Made by a program: the position numbers and the translations under genes
Source: Lachnospiraceae bacterium
GTDB taxonomy: Bacteria > Bacillota > Clostridia > Lachnospirales > Lachnospiraceae
Assembly (NCBI GenBank): GCA_016288005.1
Contig: JAEEXY010000009.1
Location: forward strand, 1-59,572
DNA: 59,572 bases
Reading direction: 5' to 3'
The notes under the pieces: generated by a model
Told to the model about the DNA's origin: nothing
What the model saw: the letters and a program-made list of their open reading frames with translations, nothing else
Databases searched by the model: none
Shown: piece after piece, positions 28,350 to 36,934 of the stretch
Layout of the letters: every line of letters begins with the position of its first letter
Position numbering within the stretch: the first letter of the stretch is position 1

Positions 28350-29171
28350 ATGAAAATACTTGATGCTGAATTTGTAAAAGGCTTTATCAGAATGGCCAAC
28401 GACGGCTGGGAACAGGGCTGGCACGAAAGAAACGGAGGAAATCTCTCATACCGCATCCGTCCCGAAGAGGTCGAGAGCGTAAAGGAGAATTTCGAGCCGA
28501 AGAGCTGGACGCCGATCGGAACTAAGGTCCCGAAACTCGGCGGGGAATATTTCCTCGTTACCGGTTCGGGCAAGTTCTTCAGGAACTGCGTAATCGATCC
28601 CGCGGATTCGATGTGCGTGATCGAGCTCGATGCTGCGGGTGAGAACTACCGCATCGTCTGGGGACTCGTAAACGGCGGACGTCCCACATCAGAGCTCCCG
28701 AGCCATCTGATGAACCATGAGGTCAAGTTCCTGATCGACCCCAAGTACCGTGTTATCTACCATGCGCATACGACCAATATCATCGCGCTGACCTTTGTGC
28801 TTCCGCTCGATGACGCCGTATTTACCAGAGAGCTCTGGGAGATGGCCACGGAGTGCCCCGTTGTATTCCCCGACGGAGTCGGAGTTGTGCCGTGGATGGT
28901 TCCCGGCGGACGCGACATCGCGGTAGCCACGAGCGAACTCATGAAGAAGTACGACCTGGCGGTATGGGCACATCACGGCATGTTCGCCGCGGGAGAGAAT
29001 TTTGACATTACCTTCGGCCTGATGCACACCGCGGAGAAGTCTGCAGAGATTTTGGTCAAGGTGCTCTCGATGCGCCCCGATAAGCTGCAGACCATCACCG
29101 TACAGAATTTCAGGGACCTCGCGCGCGACTTTAACGTAACGCTTCCCGAGAAGTTCTTATACGAGAAATAA
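28350..29171 (+). CDS. rhaD: Rhamnulose-1-phosphate aldolase
   Basis: Splits L-rhamnulose-1-phosphate into dihydroxyacetone phosphate and L-lactaldehyde. A class II zinc aldolase of 273 residues, matching the E. coli enzyme (274). Zinc-binding histidines are visible in YHAHTTN (about 138-144) and in WAHHGMFAAG (about 209-218); the early motif HERNGGNLSYR (about 28-38) is also typical. No lactaldehyde reductase or dehydrogenase gene is visible in this window, so the fate of lactaldehyde is decided elsewhere. Confidence 0.95.
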   Translation: MKILDAEFVKGFIRMANDGWEQGWHERNGGNLSYRIRPEEVESVKENFEPKSWTPIGTKVPKLGGEYFLVTGSGKFFRNCVIDPADSMCVIELDAAGENYRIVWGLVNGGRPTSELPSHLMNHEVKFLIDPKYRVIYHAHTTNIIALTFVLPLDDAVFTRELWEMATECPVVFPDGVGVVPWMVPGGRDIAVATSELMKKYDLAVWAHHGMFAAGENFDITFGLMHTAEKSAEILVKVLSMRPDKLQTITVQNFRDLARDFNVTLPEKFLYEK

Positions 29172-29184
29172 AGGAGAGACAGAT

Positions 29185-30237
29185 ATGGCCGGATTTGATT
29201 TTGACCGCAAACAGATAGAAGAAACCGTCGACAGGATCGTGGAGCGTACGATGCGTATGGACCTGACCTGGGACTGGCCCTGCGGAGTTGCTTACTACGG
29301 CATCAGCAAGGCATATGAAGTTACCAAAAACGAAAAGTATCTCAAGCTTATGAAGGACAGGATCGATTTTTACATCGAGCTCGGTCTTCCTTCGGTATGG
29401 ACCGTAAATACCTGCGCGATGGGACACTGCCTTATCACGCTGTATGAGGCTACGGGCGACGAGCGCTATCACGATATCCTGATGAGCAAGATAGATTATC
29501 TGCGCAACTACGCGCTCCGTTTTGCCGACAATGTGCTCCAGCACACCGTTTCGGCAAACAATGATTTCCCCGAGCAGTGCTGGGCGGATACACTGTTTAT
29601 GGCCGCGTTCCTGATGCTGAGAGTCGGCGTAAAGGAAAAGGATGACGCGCTCATTGCAGATGCGCTCAACCAGTACTACTGGCATATCCAGTATCTCCAG
29701 AACGAGAACACGGGACTCTGGTATCACGGCTACAACAACATCACAAAGGACCATATGTCCGGCTTCTACTGGGGCAGGGCAAACTGCTGGGCAGCATTTA
29801 CGATGAGCCAGGTTGGACATATCCTTCCCGAGGCTTATCTCTACCCTCAGTTCCTCGAGATCGTGGGCTCCTTAAACGAGCAGCTCTCAGCGCTCAAGAT
29901 GTGCCAGACGGAGAACGGACTCTGGAGAACGATCCTTGACGATGAGGAGAGCTACGAGGAGATCTCGGCATCCGCGGGTATCGCGGCGGCCATGCTCGCA
30001 AAGGGCAATCCCCTTCATACTCCTTACATCAATAAATCGATAAAAGGCCTGCTCGCAAATGTTGCCGAGGACGGCCGCGTAATGAACGTTTCCGGCGGAA
30101 CTGCGGTAATGAAGGACCGCGCCGGATACATGGGCATCAGCAAAAAGTGGATCCAGGGCTGGGGCCAGGGCATGGCGCTCGCGTTCTTCGCGGGACTGCT
30201 CGATACGGCAAACCACAGAAACGACGGTGCTCTCTGA
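29185..30237 (+). CDS. Unsaturated rhamnogalacturonyl hydrolase, GH105 (YteR-like)
   Basis: Removes the 4,5-unsaturated galacturonate from the non-reducing end of rhamnogalacturonan lyase products. The 350-residue length suits the YteR/YesR group with an alpha6/alpha6 barrel. Motifs include WDWPCGVAYYGI (about 29-40) and HMSGFYWGRANCWAAF (about 190-205), matching the GFYWGRGNGW-type motif of the family; Cys replaces Gly in its middle here. No signal peptide, as for YteR, so it acts on imported oligosaccharides. It follows rhaD by 13 bases with AAAGGAGA upstream, tying lyase product turnover directly to rhamnose use. Confidence 0.9.
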   Translation: MAGFDFDRKQIEETVDRIVERTMRMDLTWDWPCGVAYYGISKAYEVTKNEKYLKLMKDRIDFYIELGLPSVWTVNTCAMGHCLITLYEATGDERYHDILMSKIDYLRNYALRFADNVLQHTVSANNDFPEQCWADTLFMAAFLMLRVGVKEKDDALIADALNQYYWHIQYLQNENTGLWYHGYNNITKDHMSGFYWGRANCWAAFTMSQVGHILPEAYLYPQFLEIVGSLNEQLSALKMCQTENGLWRTILDDEESYEEISASAGIAAAMLAKGNPLHTPYINKSIKGLLANVAEDGRVMNVSGGTAVMKDRAGYMGISKKWIQGWGQGMALAFFAGLLDTANHRNDGAL

Positions 30238-30238
30238 T

Positions 30239-31954
30239 ATGGATCCTTTAAAGTTTGAATTTGGCAAAAAAGCCGTCACTTCGGGGACTCTTTACGGGGA
30301 CCCCGGAGACGGCGGAAGCGGCGGGGAATTGGCCTTCGGCTTCGTTACGGATGAAAATGCGGACGGAAATGAGTTTTTAAGGATACCGGAGCTTAACAGC
30401 GGTTTCCTGAAAAACGACAATGCCGGCACCGCGCGTATCATAAAGCTTGCGGATACGACGCTGGGCGTAAAGAGCGTTTATGAGGGTGACGGGTCGGTTC
30501 CCGTACTGTTTAAGGCAAATGTTCCCGAAGAAGGCAATTATCTGGTAAAGGTTGTTATCAGTGCGGAAGAGGACACCGACGGACTACTGTTCATCGGAAG
30601 ACGCAGACTCGTGTTGAAGCGGCATTTTAAGAAGGGCAGCGCATTTGCGGGAGTTTATCCCGCCAATGTTGTTCCGTTCAAACCGCGAGGAAAGGCGGAG
30701 GTCTTTGAAAGCCGCGCGATCGATGTCGCGCTGGTGGGCAGAGGTCTTGTCTTAAAGAGCATTGAGATAAAAAAGTCGGGGATCCCCTGCATCTATATCG
30801 CGGGCGATTCGACCCTGACGGACCAGAGCGCGGTCTATCCTTACGATCCCGCATGGAGCTACAGCGGCTGGGGACAGATGCTGCAGTATTTTGTCGGGAC
30901 GGGAATGGCCGTTTCGAATCACGCACATTCGGGCCTTACGACCGAGAGCATGCGCGGCGAGGGTCATTACGCAATATTATTTGACAGGATAAAGGCGGGC
31001 GATCTCTGCCTGTTCCAGTTTGCGCACAACGACCAGAAGCTTGAGCATCTGAAGGCTTTTGAGGGGTATACACAGAACCTTAAGAGATATATCGATGAGA
31101 TAAAGAGCAGGGGAGCGACACCCGTGATCGTCTCGCCCCTTGCGCGCAATACCTGGAAGGGCGACGGCAGCTATAACGATCTCCTTGAGGAATATGCAGA
31201 GGCATGCCGTATCATCGCGGAAAAAGAGAATGTTCCTTACATCGATCTTCATGCCTACAGCATGGATTTTGTAGTGAAGAACGGACGCGAGGCGGCGCGG
31301 AGATGGTATTTCCCTTCGGATTACACGCATACGAACGATTATGGGGCGTACATGTACGCAGGCTTTGTTTATTCGAGGATGTGTGAGCTCGGACTTGTGC
31401 GCGGGACCACTGCCTCCGGGACGGAAGGCAGCAGGGCGGAGGACTTTGTGTCTGACTGGATACCGCCCACAGAACCGCCGGTGATCACGCTTCAGGTAGT
31501 TGGGAGCGATGAGCGCGATGCCGCATGCGAAGGCACCGGGACCGAAAAAACCGGCGAGACCGCCAAAAGGCAGATAAGTATCGACCGCCCGGACGACATT
31601 CTCACACGCGCAGAAGCCTTTGAAATGGTGATTGCGACCGTGAAATTCTTCCCCACGAACGTATATAACGATATGTTCGTTGATGTCGTCGGGCATGAGG
31701 TATATGCGGGCAGTATACAGTGCGCATGGCAGAACGGGATAATCCCGGCATCAATGTTAAACGACGCCGAAAGGCGCATCTATCCGGACAGACCGGCAAC
31801 ACTTGCCGAGTTTACCGAGATATTAAGACTCGGGTACTTGAGCCGCAGACCCGCGGGCAGGGTAATAGAAAGCCTCGATACATGCGGGCTGGCTGCCGGT
31901 GAAGTACTGACGAGAAAACAGGCCGCGTATATCTGCGGACAGGTAACGGTCTGA
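30239..31954 (+). CDS. GDSL rhamnogalacturonan acetylesterase (CE12-like) with SLH-like C-terminus
   Basis: Probably removes acetyl groups from galacturonate in RG-I. SGNH hydrolase motifs are in place: nucleophile S191 in GDSTLTDQ, N264 in FAHNDQK, and D361/H364 in SDYTHTND. A beta-rich domain of about 180 residues precedes the catalytic part, as in the two-domain RhgT/YesT type enzymes. After about residue 450 two degenerate SLH-like repeats follow (ILTRAEAFEMVI...MFVDVVGHEVYAGSIQCAW, then RIYPDRPATLAEFTEIL). SLH repeats normally bind cell wall polymer, yet no signal peptide is seen. The ATG at 30239 is one base after the GH105 stop; an in-frame GTG at 30227 is an alternative. Confidence 0.85.
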   Translation: MDPLKFEFGKKAVTSGTLYGDPGDGGSGGELAFGFVTDENADGNEFLRIPELNSGFLKNDNAGTARIIKLADTTLGVKSVYEGDGSVPVLFKANVPEEGNYLVKVVISAEEDTDGLLFIGRRRLVLKRHFKKGSAFAGVYPANVVPFKPRGKAEVFESRAIDVALVGRGLVLKSIEIKKSGIPCIYIAGDSTLTDQSAVYPYDPAWSYSGWGQMLQYFVGTGMAVSNHAHSGLTTESMRGEGHYAILFDRIKAGDLCLFQFAHNDQKLEHLKAFEGYTQNLKRYIDEIKSRGATPVIVSPLARNTWKGDGSYNDLLEEYAEACRIIAEKENVPYIDLHAYSMDFVVKNGREAARRWYFPSDYTHTNDYGAYMYAGFVYSRMCELGLVRGTTASGTEGSRAEDFVSDWIPPTEPPVITLQVVGSDERDAACEGTGTEKTGETAKRQISIDRPDDILTRAEAFEMVIATVKFFPTNVYNDMFVDVVGHEVYAGSIQCAWQNGIIPASMLNDAERRIYPDRPATLAEFTEILRLGYLSRRPAGRVIESLDTCGLAAGEVLTRKQAAYICGQVTV

Positions 31955-31988
31955 AAATATGCTGAATATAGGACAGGAGAAAAAAGAA

Positions 31989-34145
31989 ATGCGGGAAACA
32001 ACCGGATCATTTACCCTGCCGGGAGAGGCAGGCTATGAGGAGCTCACACTGAAGCTCGCGAAGAAATGGGGCGCCGATGTTATAAGAGACAGTGACGGAA
32101 CCGTCCTTTCGGATGAGATCACAAAGGCGGGATACGGGATCTATTCGACGATCTGCATCATCCGCGACCACAACGAATGGGCGAAAAAGCATCCCGACAA
32201 GCTCCAGCAGAGCTTTCTTATGTCGGATCCGGTGACCGCCGAAGGCACCGAACTGACGATTAACCTGCTCGAGGGATTTTTTGCGGAGCAGTTCAGGATC
32301 AACGATTCGCCGGCTTCGATGGATTACTGGCAGGTTTTCGACCGTACCGCCGATAAGGAGGCAGAGCGCGGAAGCTGGGTTTACGATAAGGCTTCCGGCA
32401 GCGTGACGGTAAAGAATACGGTGCCTTTCCACACATATACGGTCAATTTCCTCGCGTACCGTATCTGGGAAGAGATCTCCATGTACAACCATGTGACCAA
32501 TAACTGGAACAAGGAGCATCTGATGCCGATCGATCCGCGCACAGAGGAGTGCCGGGAATACATGACGAAGTGGTTCACGGACTGGTGCGAGGCGCATCCC
32601 GATACGACGGTTGTCAGATTTACCTCGATGTTTTACAACTTCGTATGGATCTGGGGAAGCGATGCCCGCAACAGGAACCGTTTCTCTGACTGGGGCTCGT
32701 ACGATTTCACCGTAAGCCCCGAGGCGCTTCATGATTTTGAGAAGGAATACGGCTATGCGCTGACCTCGGAGGATTTCATCAACAAGGGCAAGCTTCATGT
32801 GACACATATGCCTCCGACAAAGAGACAGCTCGATTACATGCGCTTTACCAATAAATTTGTTGCGGACTACGGCAGAGAGCTGGTTGCGATCGCCCATAAA
32901 TACGGCAAAAAGGCTTATGTTTTCTATGATGACAGCTGGATCGGCGTCGAGCCTTACAGCGATCTGTTCGAAAGCTTCGGCTTTGACGGCCTGATCAAAT
33001 GCGTATTCTCGGGCTTTGAGGTAAGGCTCTGCGCGGGCGCGAAAGTGGCGACCCATGAGCTGAGACTCCATCCGTACCTGTTCCCTGTGGGACTCGGCGG
33101 AGCACCGACTTTTTCACCCGGAGGAGACCCCGCGCTCGACGCGAAGAAATACTGGATCAGCGTAAGACGCGCGCTGCTGCGCCAGCCGGTCGACAGACTC
33201 GGACTCGGCGGATATCTGCATCTGACCGAAGGCTATCCCGATTTCGTCGAGACTATCGCTGACATCATGGACGAGTTCCGCGAGATCAAGGCCATGCATG
33301 AGGACGGCGGAGTATATACGCTGCCGCTGAAGATCGCGGTGCTGCACAGTTGGGGGTCGCTCAGGAGCTGGACTCTTTCGGGACATTTCCACGAGACATA
33401 CATGCATACGCTGATACATATCAACGAGGCGCTCTCGGGACTGCCCGTCGACGTGCGTTTTGTAAGCTTTGAGGACGTAAAGGCCGGTGCCTTAAGTGAC
33501 GTTGATGTTGTCATTAACGCCGGAAAGGCGGGAACCGCATGGAGCGGCGGAGACGCGTGGAAGGACGCTGAGCTCGTTGCCCTGCTGCAGAAATGGGTAT
33601 CGGAAGGCGGCATTTTCCTCGGCGCCGAGGAGCCCTCGGCGGTACCGGGCGGCATGACAGGCTTCGCGATGGCACAAGTGCTCGGCATCGACCTCGACGA
33701 CGGAGCCCGCGTATGTCACGGCAGATGGGCGTTCGATGTCGATAAGGAAGCGGCCGGACGCGTATTCGCTAAAGGTTCGTCCGTTCCCGGAAAAGCGGGT
33801 CTGTACCTTACCGACGGACGCGCGAAGGTGCTCGATTCTATGGACGGCATCCCGACGCTTACGATCCATGATTTCGGAAAAGGCAAGGGCATTTACATGG
33901 CAGGCTTCGAGAAGAACAATGCCAATACAAGGATGCTGCTGAACCTCCTGCTCGAGGCAAAGGGCATCACCGACAGAAAGTACCTGACGGACGATCCCGA
34001 CACCGAATGCGCTTATTATCCGGGCAGCGGCAGGCTCGTGCTGATCAACAATTCAGATTCGGAAAAGACGACAAAGGTAACGACCGCGAACGGAGTCAGG
34101 GAATTTACCCTGAAGCCGTTTGAGACACAAATAACCGCAGAGTGA
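31989..34145 (+). CDS. GH112 phosphorylase, probably beta-1,4-galactosyl-L-rhamnose phosphorylase
   Basis: A 718-residue member of GH112, which uses phosphate to split beta-galactosides into galactose-1-phosphate and the free sugar. Family-typical segments near the N-terminus (FTLPGEAGYEELTL, KWGADVIRDSDGT, YGIYSTICIIRDHNEWAKKH) and a barrel containing VRFTSMFYNFVWIWG and YVFYDDSWIGVEPY are clear. GH112 includes lacto-N-biose phosphorylases and galactosyl-rhamnose phosphorylases such as that of Clostridium phytofermentans. Its place between pectin enzymes and rhaM favours the rhamnose-specific type; the specificity is inference. Released rhamnose would feed RhaM, RhaA, RhaB and RhaD. The ATG at 31989 follows AGGAGA by 8 bases and replaces an upstream in-frame start at 31959. 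Confidence 0.88.
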   Translation: MRETTGSFTLPGEAGYEELTLKLAKKWGADVIRDSDGTVLSDEITKAGYGIYSTICIIRDHNEWAKKHPDKLQQSFLMSDPVTAEGTELTINLLEGFFAEQFRINDSPASMDYWQVFDRTADKEAERGSWVYDKASGSVTVKNTVPFHTYTVNFLAYRIWEEISMYNHVTNNWNKEHLMPIDPRTEECREYMTKWFTDWCEAHPDTTVVRFTSMFYNFVWIWGSDARNRNRFSDWGSYDFTVSPEALHDFEKEYGYALTSEDFINKGKLHVTHMPPTKRQLDYMRFTNKFVADYGRELVAIAHKYGKKAYVFYDDSWIGVEPYSDLFESFGFDGLIKCVFSGFEVRLCAGAKVATHELRLHPYLFPVGLGGAPTFSPGGDPALDAKKYWISVRRALLRQPVDRLGLGGYLHLTEGYPDFVETIADIMDEFREIKAMHEDGGVYTLPLKIAVLHSWGSLRSWTLSGHFHETYMHTLIHINEALSGLPVDVRFVSFEDVKAGALSDVDVVINAGKAGTAWSGGDAWKDAELVALLQKWVSEGGIFLGAEEPSAVPGGMTGFAMAQVLGIDLDDGARVCHGRWAFDVDKEAAGRVFAKGSSVPGKAGLYLTDGRAKVLDSMDGIPTLTIHDFGKGKGIYMAGFEKNNANTRMLLNLLLEAKGITDRKYLTDDPDTECAYYPGSGRLVLINNSDSEKTTKVTTANGVREFTLKPFETQITAE

Positions 34146-34165
34146 CCCGATAAGGAGGAAACGTT

Positions 34166-34477
34166 ATGATCAAAGGATTCAAAATGAAGCTGTATCCCGG
34201 CATGGAGGCCGAGTACGAGAAGAGACACAATGAGCTGTGGCCCGAGATGAAGGATATGATCCACGAGCACGGCGGCAGCAATTACACGATCTTTCTCGAT
34301 AAAGAGACGCTCACGCTGTTCGGCTACATAGAGATAACCGACGAGAAGCTCTGGAGTGAGAGCGCGGATACCGCGATCAACCGTAAATGGTGGGATTTCA
34401 TGGCGGATATCATGGAGACGAATCCCGACAATTCGCCCGTAGCCATCGACCTTAAGCCGCTGTTCCATCTGGACTGA
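34166..34477 (+). CDS. rhaM: L-rhamnose mutarotase
   Basis: Interconverts alpha and beta anomers of L-rhamnose, giving RhaA the form it uses. The 103-residue length and the motifs YEKRHNELWPEMKDMI (His21 probable catalytic) and INRKWWDFMADIME are typical of the RhaM/YiiL family. It is the last gene of the rhamnose operon, 20 bases after the GH112 gene, with AAGGAGG upstream. No strong terminator hairpin is seen between its stop and the promoter at 34571. Confidence 0.95.
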   Translation: MIKGFKMKLYPGMEAEYEKRHNELWPEMKDMIHEHGGSNYTIFLDKETLTLFGYIEITDEKLWSESADTAINRKWWDFMADIMETNPDNSPVAIDLKPLFHLD

Positions 34478-34570
34478 GACGGCTGTTTGGCGGGACGAAA
34501 GTGATAAACTGAAGCTGAACTCACGAAAAGCGATATTATATAAATAATTCGTTAAAACATCGAAGTTTTG

Positions 34571-34599
34571 TTGACAAAGTTCCATAAGGTCTGTATAAT
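34571..34599 (+). promoter_or_regulatory. Consensus sigma-A promoter for receiver gene
   Basis: TTGACA at 34571-34576 and TATAAT at 34594-34599 with a 17-base spacer: both hexamers match consensus fully. A start of transcription near 34606 would give a leader of about 68 bases before the ATG at 34674. The surrounding gap 34478-34673 holds no gene. Confidence 0.92.
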
Positions 34600-34673
34600 A
34601 CGTCTATAGGTGTAACTGTGTCCCATTGTGCTTTTTTGGGGACTTCACAGGATTATTAGGAGGAACTGAAACT

Positions 34674-35069
34674 ATGAAGATACTTATAGCTGAGGATGAT
34701 TTCGCGAGCAGAAAATTCATGCTTCGTTTTCTGTCCAAATACGGCGAGTGCGATATTACCGTCGACGGACTTGAGGCCGTTGATGCATTTCTTATGGCGC
34801 TCGAGGGCGGCGACGGCTACGATCTCGTATGTCTCGATATCATGATGCCCGCTCTGGACGGCTATCAGACTCTTAAGGCTATCCGTGATATTGAAAAGGA
34901 AAAGGGGATCCCGGACGATAAGCGCGCAAAGATCATCATGACCACTGCGCTGAACGAGGGCCGCAACGTTACAAAGGCCTTTGAGCTGGGCTGCGTAGCC
35001 TATGCCGGAAAGCCCATCGATGAGGAGAAATTCGAGAATGTTCTCCGTAAGCTTGAGCTCATTCAGTGA
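34674..35069 (+). CDS. Stand-alone response regulator receiver protein
   Basis: A 131-residue CheY-like receiver with no output domain. Key residues are in place: acidic pair D8/D9, phosphoacceptor D55 in CLDIMMP, T90/T91 and K113 in GKP. The frame is open from 34626, but AGGAGG at 34658-34663 and family length support the ATG at 34674. It has a consensus promoter and its own terminator, so it is a monocistronic, well-expressed gene. No histidine kinase is nearby. The partner and output are unknown; similar single receivers in Clostridia serve chemotaxis or act as phosphate relays or sinks. Confidence 0.92.
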   Translation: MKILIAEDDFASRKFMLRFLSKYGECDITVDGLEAVDAFLMALEGGDGYDLVCLDIMMPALDGYQTLKAIRDIEKEKGIPDDKRAKIIMTTALNEGRNVTKAFELGCVAYAGKPIDEEKFENVLRKLELIQ

Positions 35070-35085
35070 TCTGACGATCGACTGC

Positions 35086-35112
35086 AAGGGCCGGGGACTC
35101 CCGGCCCTTTAA
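35086..35112 (+). terminator. Rho-independent terminator of receiver gene
   Basis: A GC-rich perfect stem, AAGGGCCGGG at 35086-35095 with CCCGGCCCTT at 35100-35109, four-base loop GACT, followed by TAATT. It lies 17 bases after the receiver stop codon. Confidence 0.85.
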
Positions 35113-35122
35113 TTCATCTATT

Positions 35123-35797
35123 ATGCCCGATATTGCGAATTATCATAAACTACTCGAAAAAAGAGCCGGGGTCTGGAGGGGAGCGGGCCTGACGCCTTCC
35201 GTATTGCTGCACAGCTGCTGTGCTCCGTGCAGCAGTACCTGTCTTGAGGTTCTGACACGCTTCTGCAGAGTGACGGTCTTTTATTTCAACCCGAACATTA
35301 CTTCAAAAAGCGAATACGAATACCGATTGAACGAGCAGAAGCGCCTGATCGCCGAAATGCCGTTCACACATCCGGTGGACCTGATCGAGGGCCGCTACGA
35401 GCCGGAGGAGTTCCTTGAAACGGCCCGGGGACTCGAGAACGCGCCGGAGCGCGGACCGCGCTGCGTTAAGTGCTATACGCTGCGCCTTGGTGAGACCGCG
35501 CGGATCGCGAAGGAGCGGGGATTTGACTATTTTGCCACGACTCTTACGCTCAGCCCCTTAAAGCCCGCGCCCGTGATCAATGAGATAGGGCTCATGCTCG
35601 GAGCACAGAACTCATCCGAGACGGAGTTCGGCATATTTGTCCCGAAGGGAGCGGCGTATCTGCCGACAGATTTTAAGAAGAACGAGGGTTACAAGCGTTC
35701 CATAGAGCTTTCAAAGGAATACGGTCTTTACCGCCAGAACTATTGCGGCTGCGATTTTTCAAAACGTGCGGCGGACCGGCAGGAAACCGATGGGTGA
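35123..35797 (+). CDS. queH: Epoxyqueuosine reductase QueH
   Basis: Reduces epoxyqueuosine to queuosine in tRNA wobble position 34, the last step of queuosine synthesis. The 224-residue protein has the QueH (DUF208) cysteine pattern: HSCCAPCSSTC at residues 30-40, C114/C117 in GPRCVKCYTLR, and a final NYCGCDFS. The segment FYFNPNITSKSEYEYR is also family-typical. It replaces the unrelated QueG in many Clostridia. It starts 13 bases after the receiver terminator; no promoter of its own was recognised. The dgt gene follows after 18 bases and may be cotranscribed. Confidence 0.93.
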   Translation: MPDIANYHKLLEKRAGVWRGAGLTPSVLLHSCCAPCSSTCLEVLTRFCRVTVFYFNPNITSKSEYEYRLNEQKRLIAEMPFTHPVDLIEGRYEPEEFLETARGLENAPERGPRCVKCYTLRLGETARIAKERGFDYFATTLTLSPLKPAPVINEIGLMLGAQNSSETEFGIFVPKGAAYLPTDFKKNEGYKRSIELSKEYGLYRQNYCGCDFSKRAADRQETDG

Positions 35798-35815
35798 TAT
35801 CCGGAAAGGAGTTAT

Positions 35816-36886
35816 ATGGATTCTATCAGAAAAGAGCAGGAAGCGAGAGAGCATCAGTATCTGAGCCCCTATGCGTCATTCAGTGACTGTTCGGCCGGAA
35901 GGGATGAGTACGAGGCGCCCTGTGACATCAGGACCGAGTACCAGCGCGACCGTGACAGGATAATCCATTCAAAGGCGTTCAGACGTCTGAACGGCAAGAC
36001 GCAGGTTTTCCTTGCTCCGATGGGAGACCATTACCGCAACCGCATGACGCACACCCTCGAGGTCGCGCAGATCGCAAGGACCATAGCGAAGGCGCTGCGT
36101 CTTAACGAGGACCTGACCGAGGCCATAGCGCTCGGACATGATCTCGGACATACTCCGTTCGGACACGCGGGCGAGCGAGCGCTCAACGATATCTCGACCT
36201 GCGGTTTCGCGCATCATGAGCAGAGCATCCGCATCGTGGAGCTGCTCGAAGTGAAAAAGAACGGCAAGCATATGAACCTGACCAGAGAGGTCCGCGACGG
36301 CATATTGAACCACCAGACCGAGGGCAGACCTTCGACTCTCGAAGGCAAGGTAGTAAGGCTTGCGGATAAGATCGCGTACATCAACCATGACATCGACGAC
36401 GCGATCAGAGGCCACATAATCAATGAGGAGGACATCCCCGAGGAATATACGGAGGTACTCGGACATACGCCCAGCAAAAGGCTGAATACGATAATCCACG
36501 ACATAGTCACGTCGAGCTACGATCAGCCTGACATCATAATGACAGAGCAGGTAAGCGTCGCGATGACCGGGCTGCGCGAGTATATGTTCAAAAACGTTTA
36601 TACGAATCCCGTTGCGAAAGGCCAGGAGAAAAAGGCCGAGCAGCTGATCAAGGAGATGTTCGGCTACTATGTGACGCACGCCGAGAATCTGCCTTCCGAA
36701 TTCATAAATCAGATAGAAAACGGCGACGGAAAATGCTATAATGAGATACATCTTTATTCGGACAACGAGCTGAGGCAGCTCAGGACCGAAAAGGCGGTCT
36801 GCGACTATATCGCGGGCATGACCGACAGATTCGCGGTAGCCAAGTTCCACGAGATACTGATACCGTCGAACTGGGATGTGTACTAA
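35816..36886 (+). CDS. dgt: dGTPase-like HD-domain triphosphohydrolase
   Basis: A 356-residue HD-domain phosphohydrolase of the dGTPase family, which removes triphosphate from dNTPs. The metal-binding set is visible: H79 in RMTHTLEVAQIA and H108-D109 in LGHDLGHTPFGH, with an N-terminal RTEYQRDRDRIIHSKAFRRL signature. It precedes dnaG and rpoD, a common Clostridial order. AAAGGAG lies just upstream of the ATG. Substrate preference among dNTPs cannot be told from sequence. Confidence 0.93.
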   Translation: MDSIRKEQEAREHQYLSPYASFSDCSAGRDEYEAPCDIRTEYQRDRDRIIHSKAFRRLNGKTQVFLAPMGDHYRNRMTHTLEVAQIARTIAKALRLNEDLTEAIALGHDLGHTPFGHAGERALNDISTCGFAHHEQSIRIVELLEVKKNGKHMNLTREVRDGILNHQTEGRPSTLEGKVVRLADKIAYINHDIDDAIRGHIINEEDIPEEYTEVLGHTPSKRLNTIIHDIVTSSYDQPDIIMTEQVSVAMTGLREYMFKNVYTNPVAKGQEKKAEQLIKEMFGYYVTHAENLPSEFINQIENGDGKCYNEIHLYSDNELRQLRTEKAVCDYIAGMTDRFAVAKFHEILIPSNWDVY

Positions 36887-36934
36887 TGTGCTTTTGGACA
36901 GCTTTGAATAGTTACGTGATAAAAGGGAGACTGC

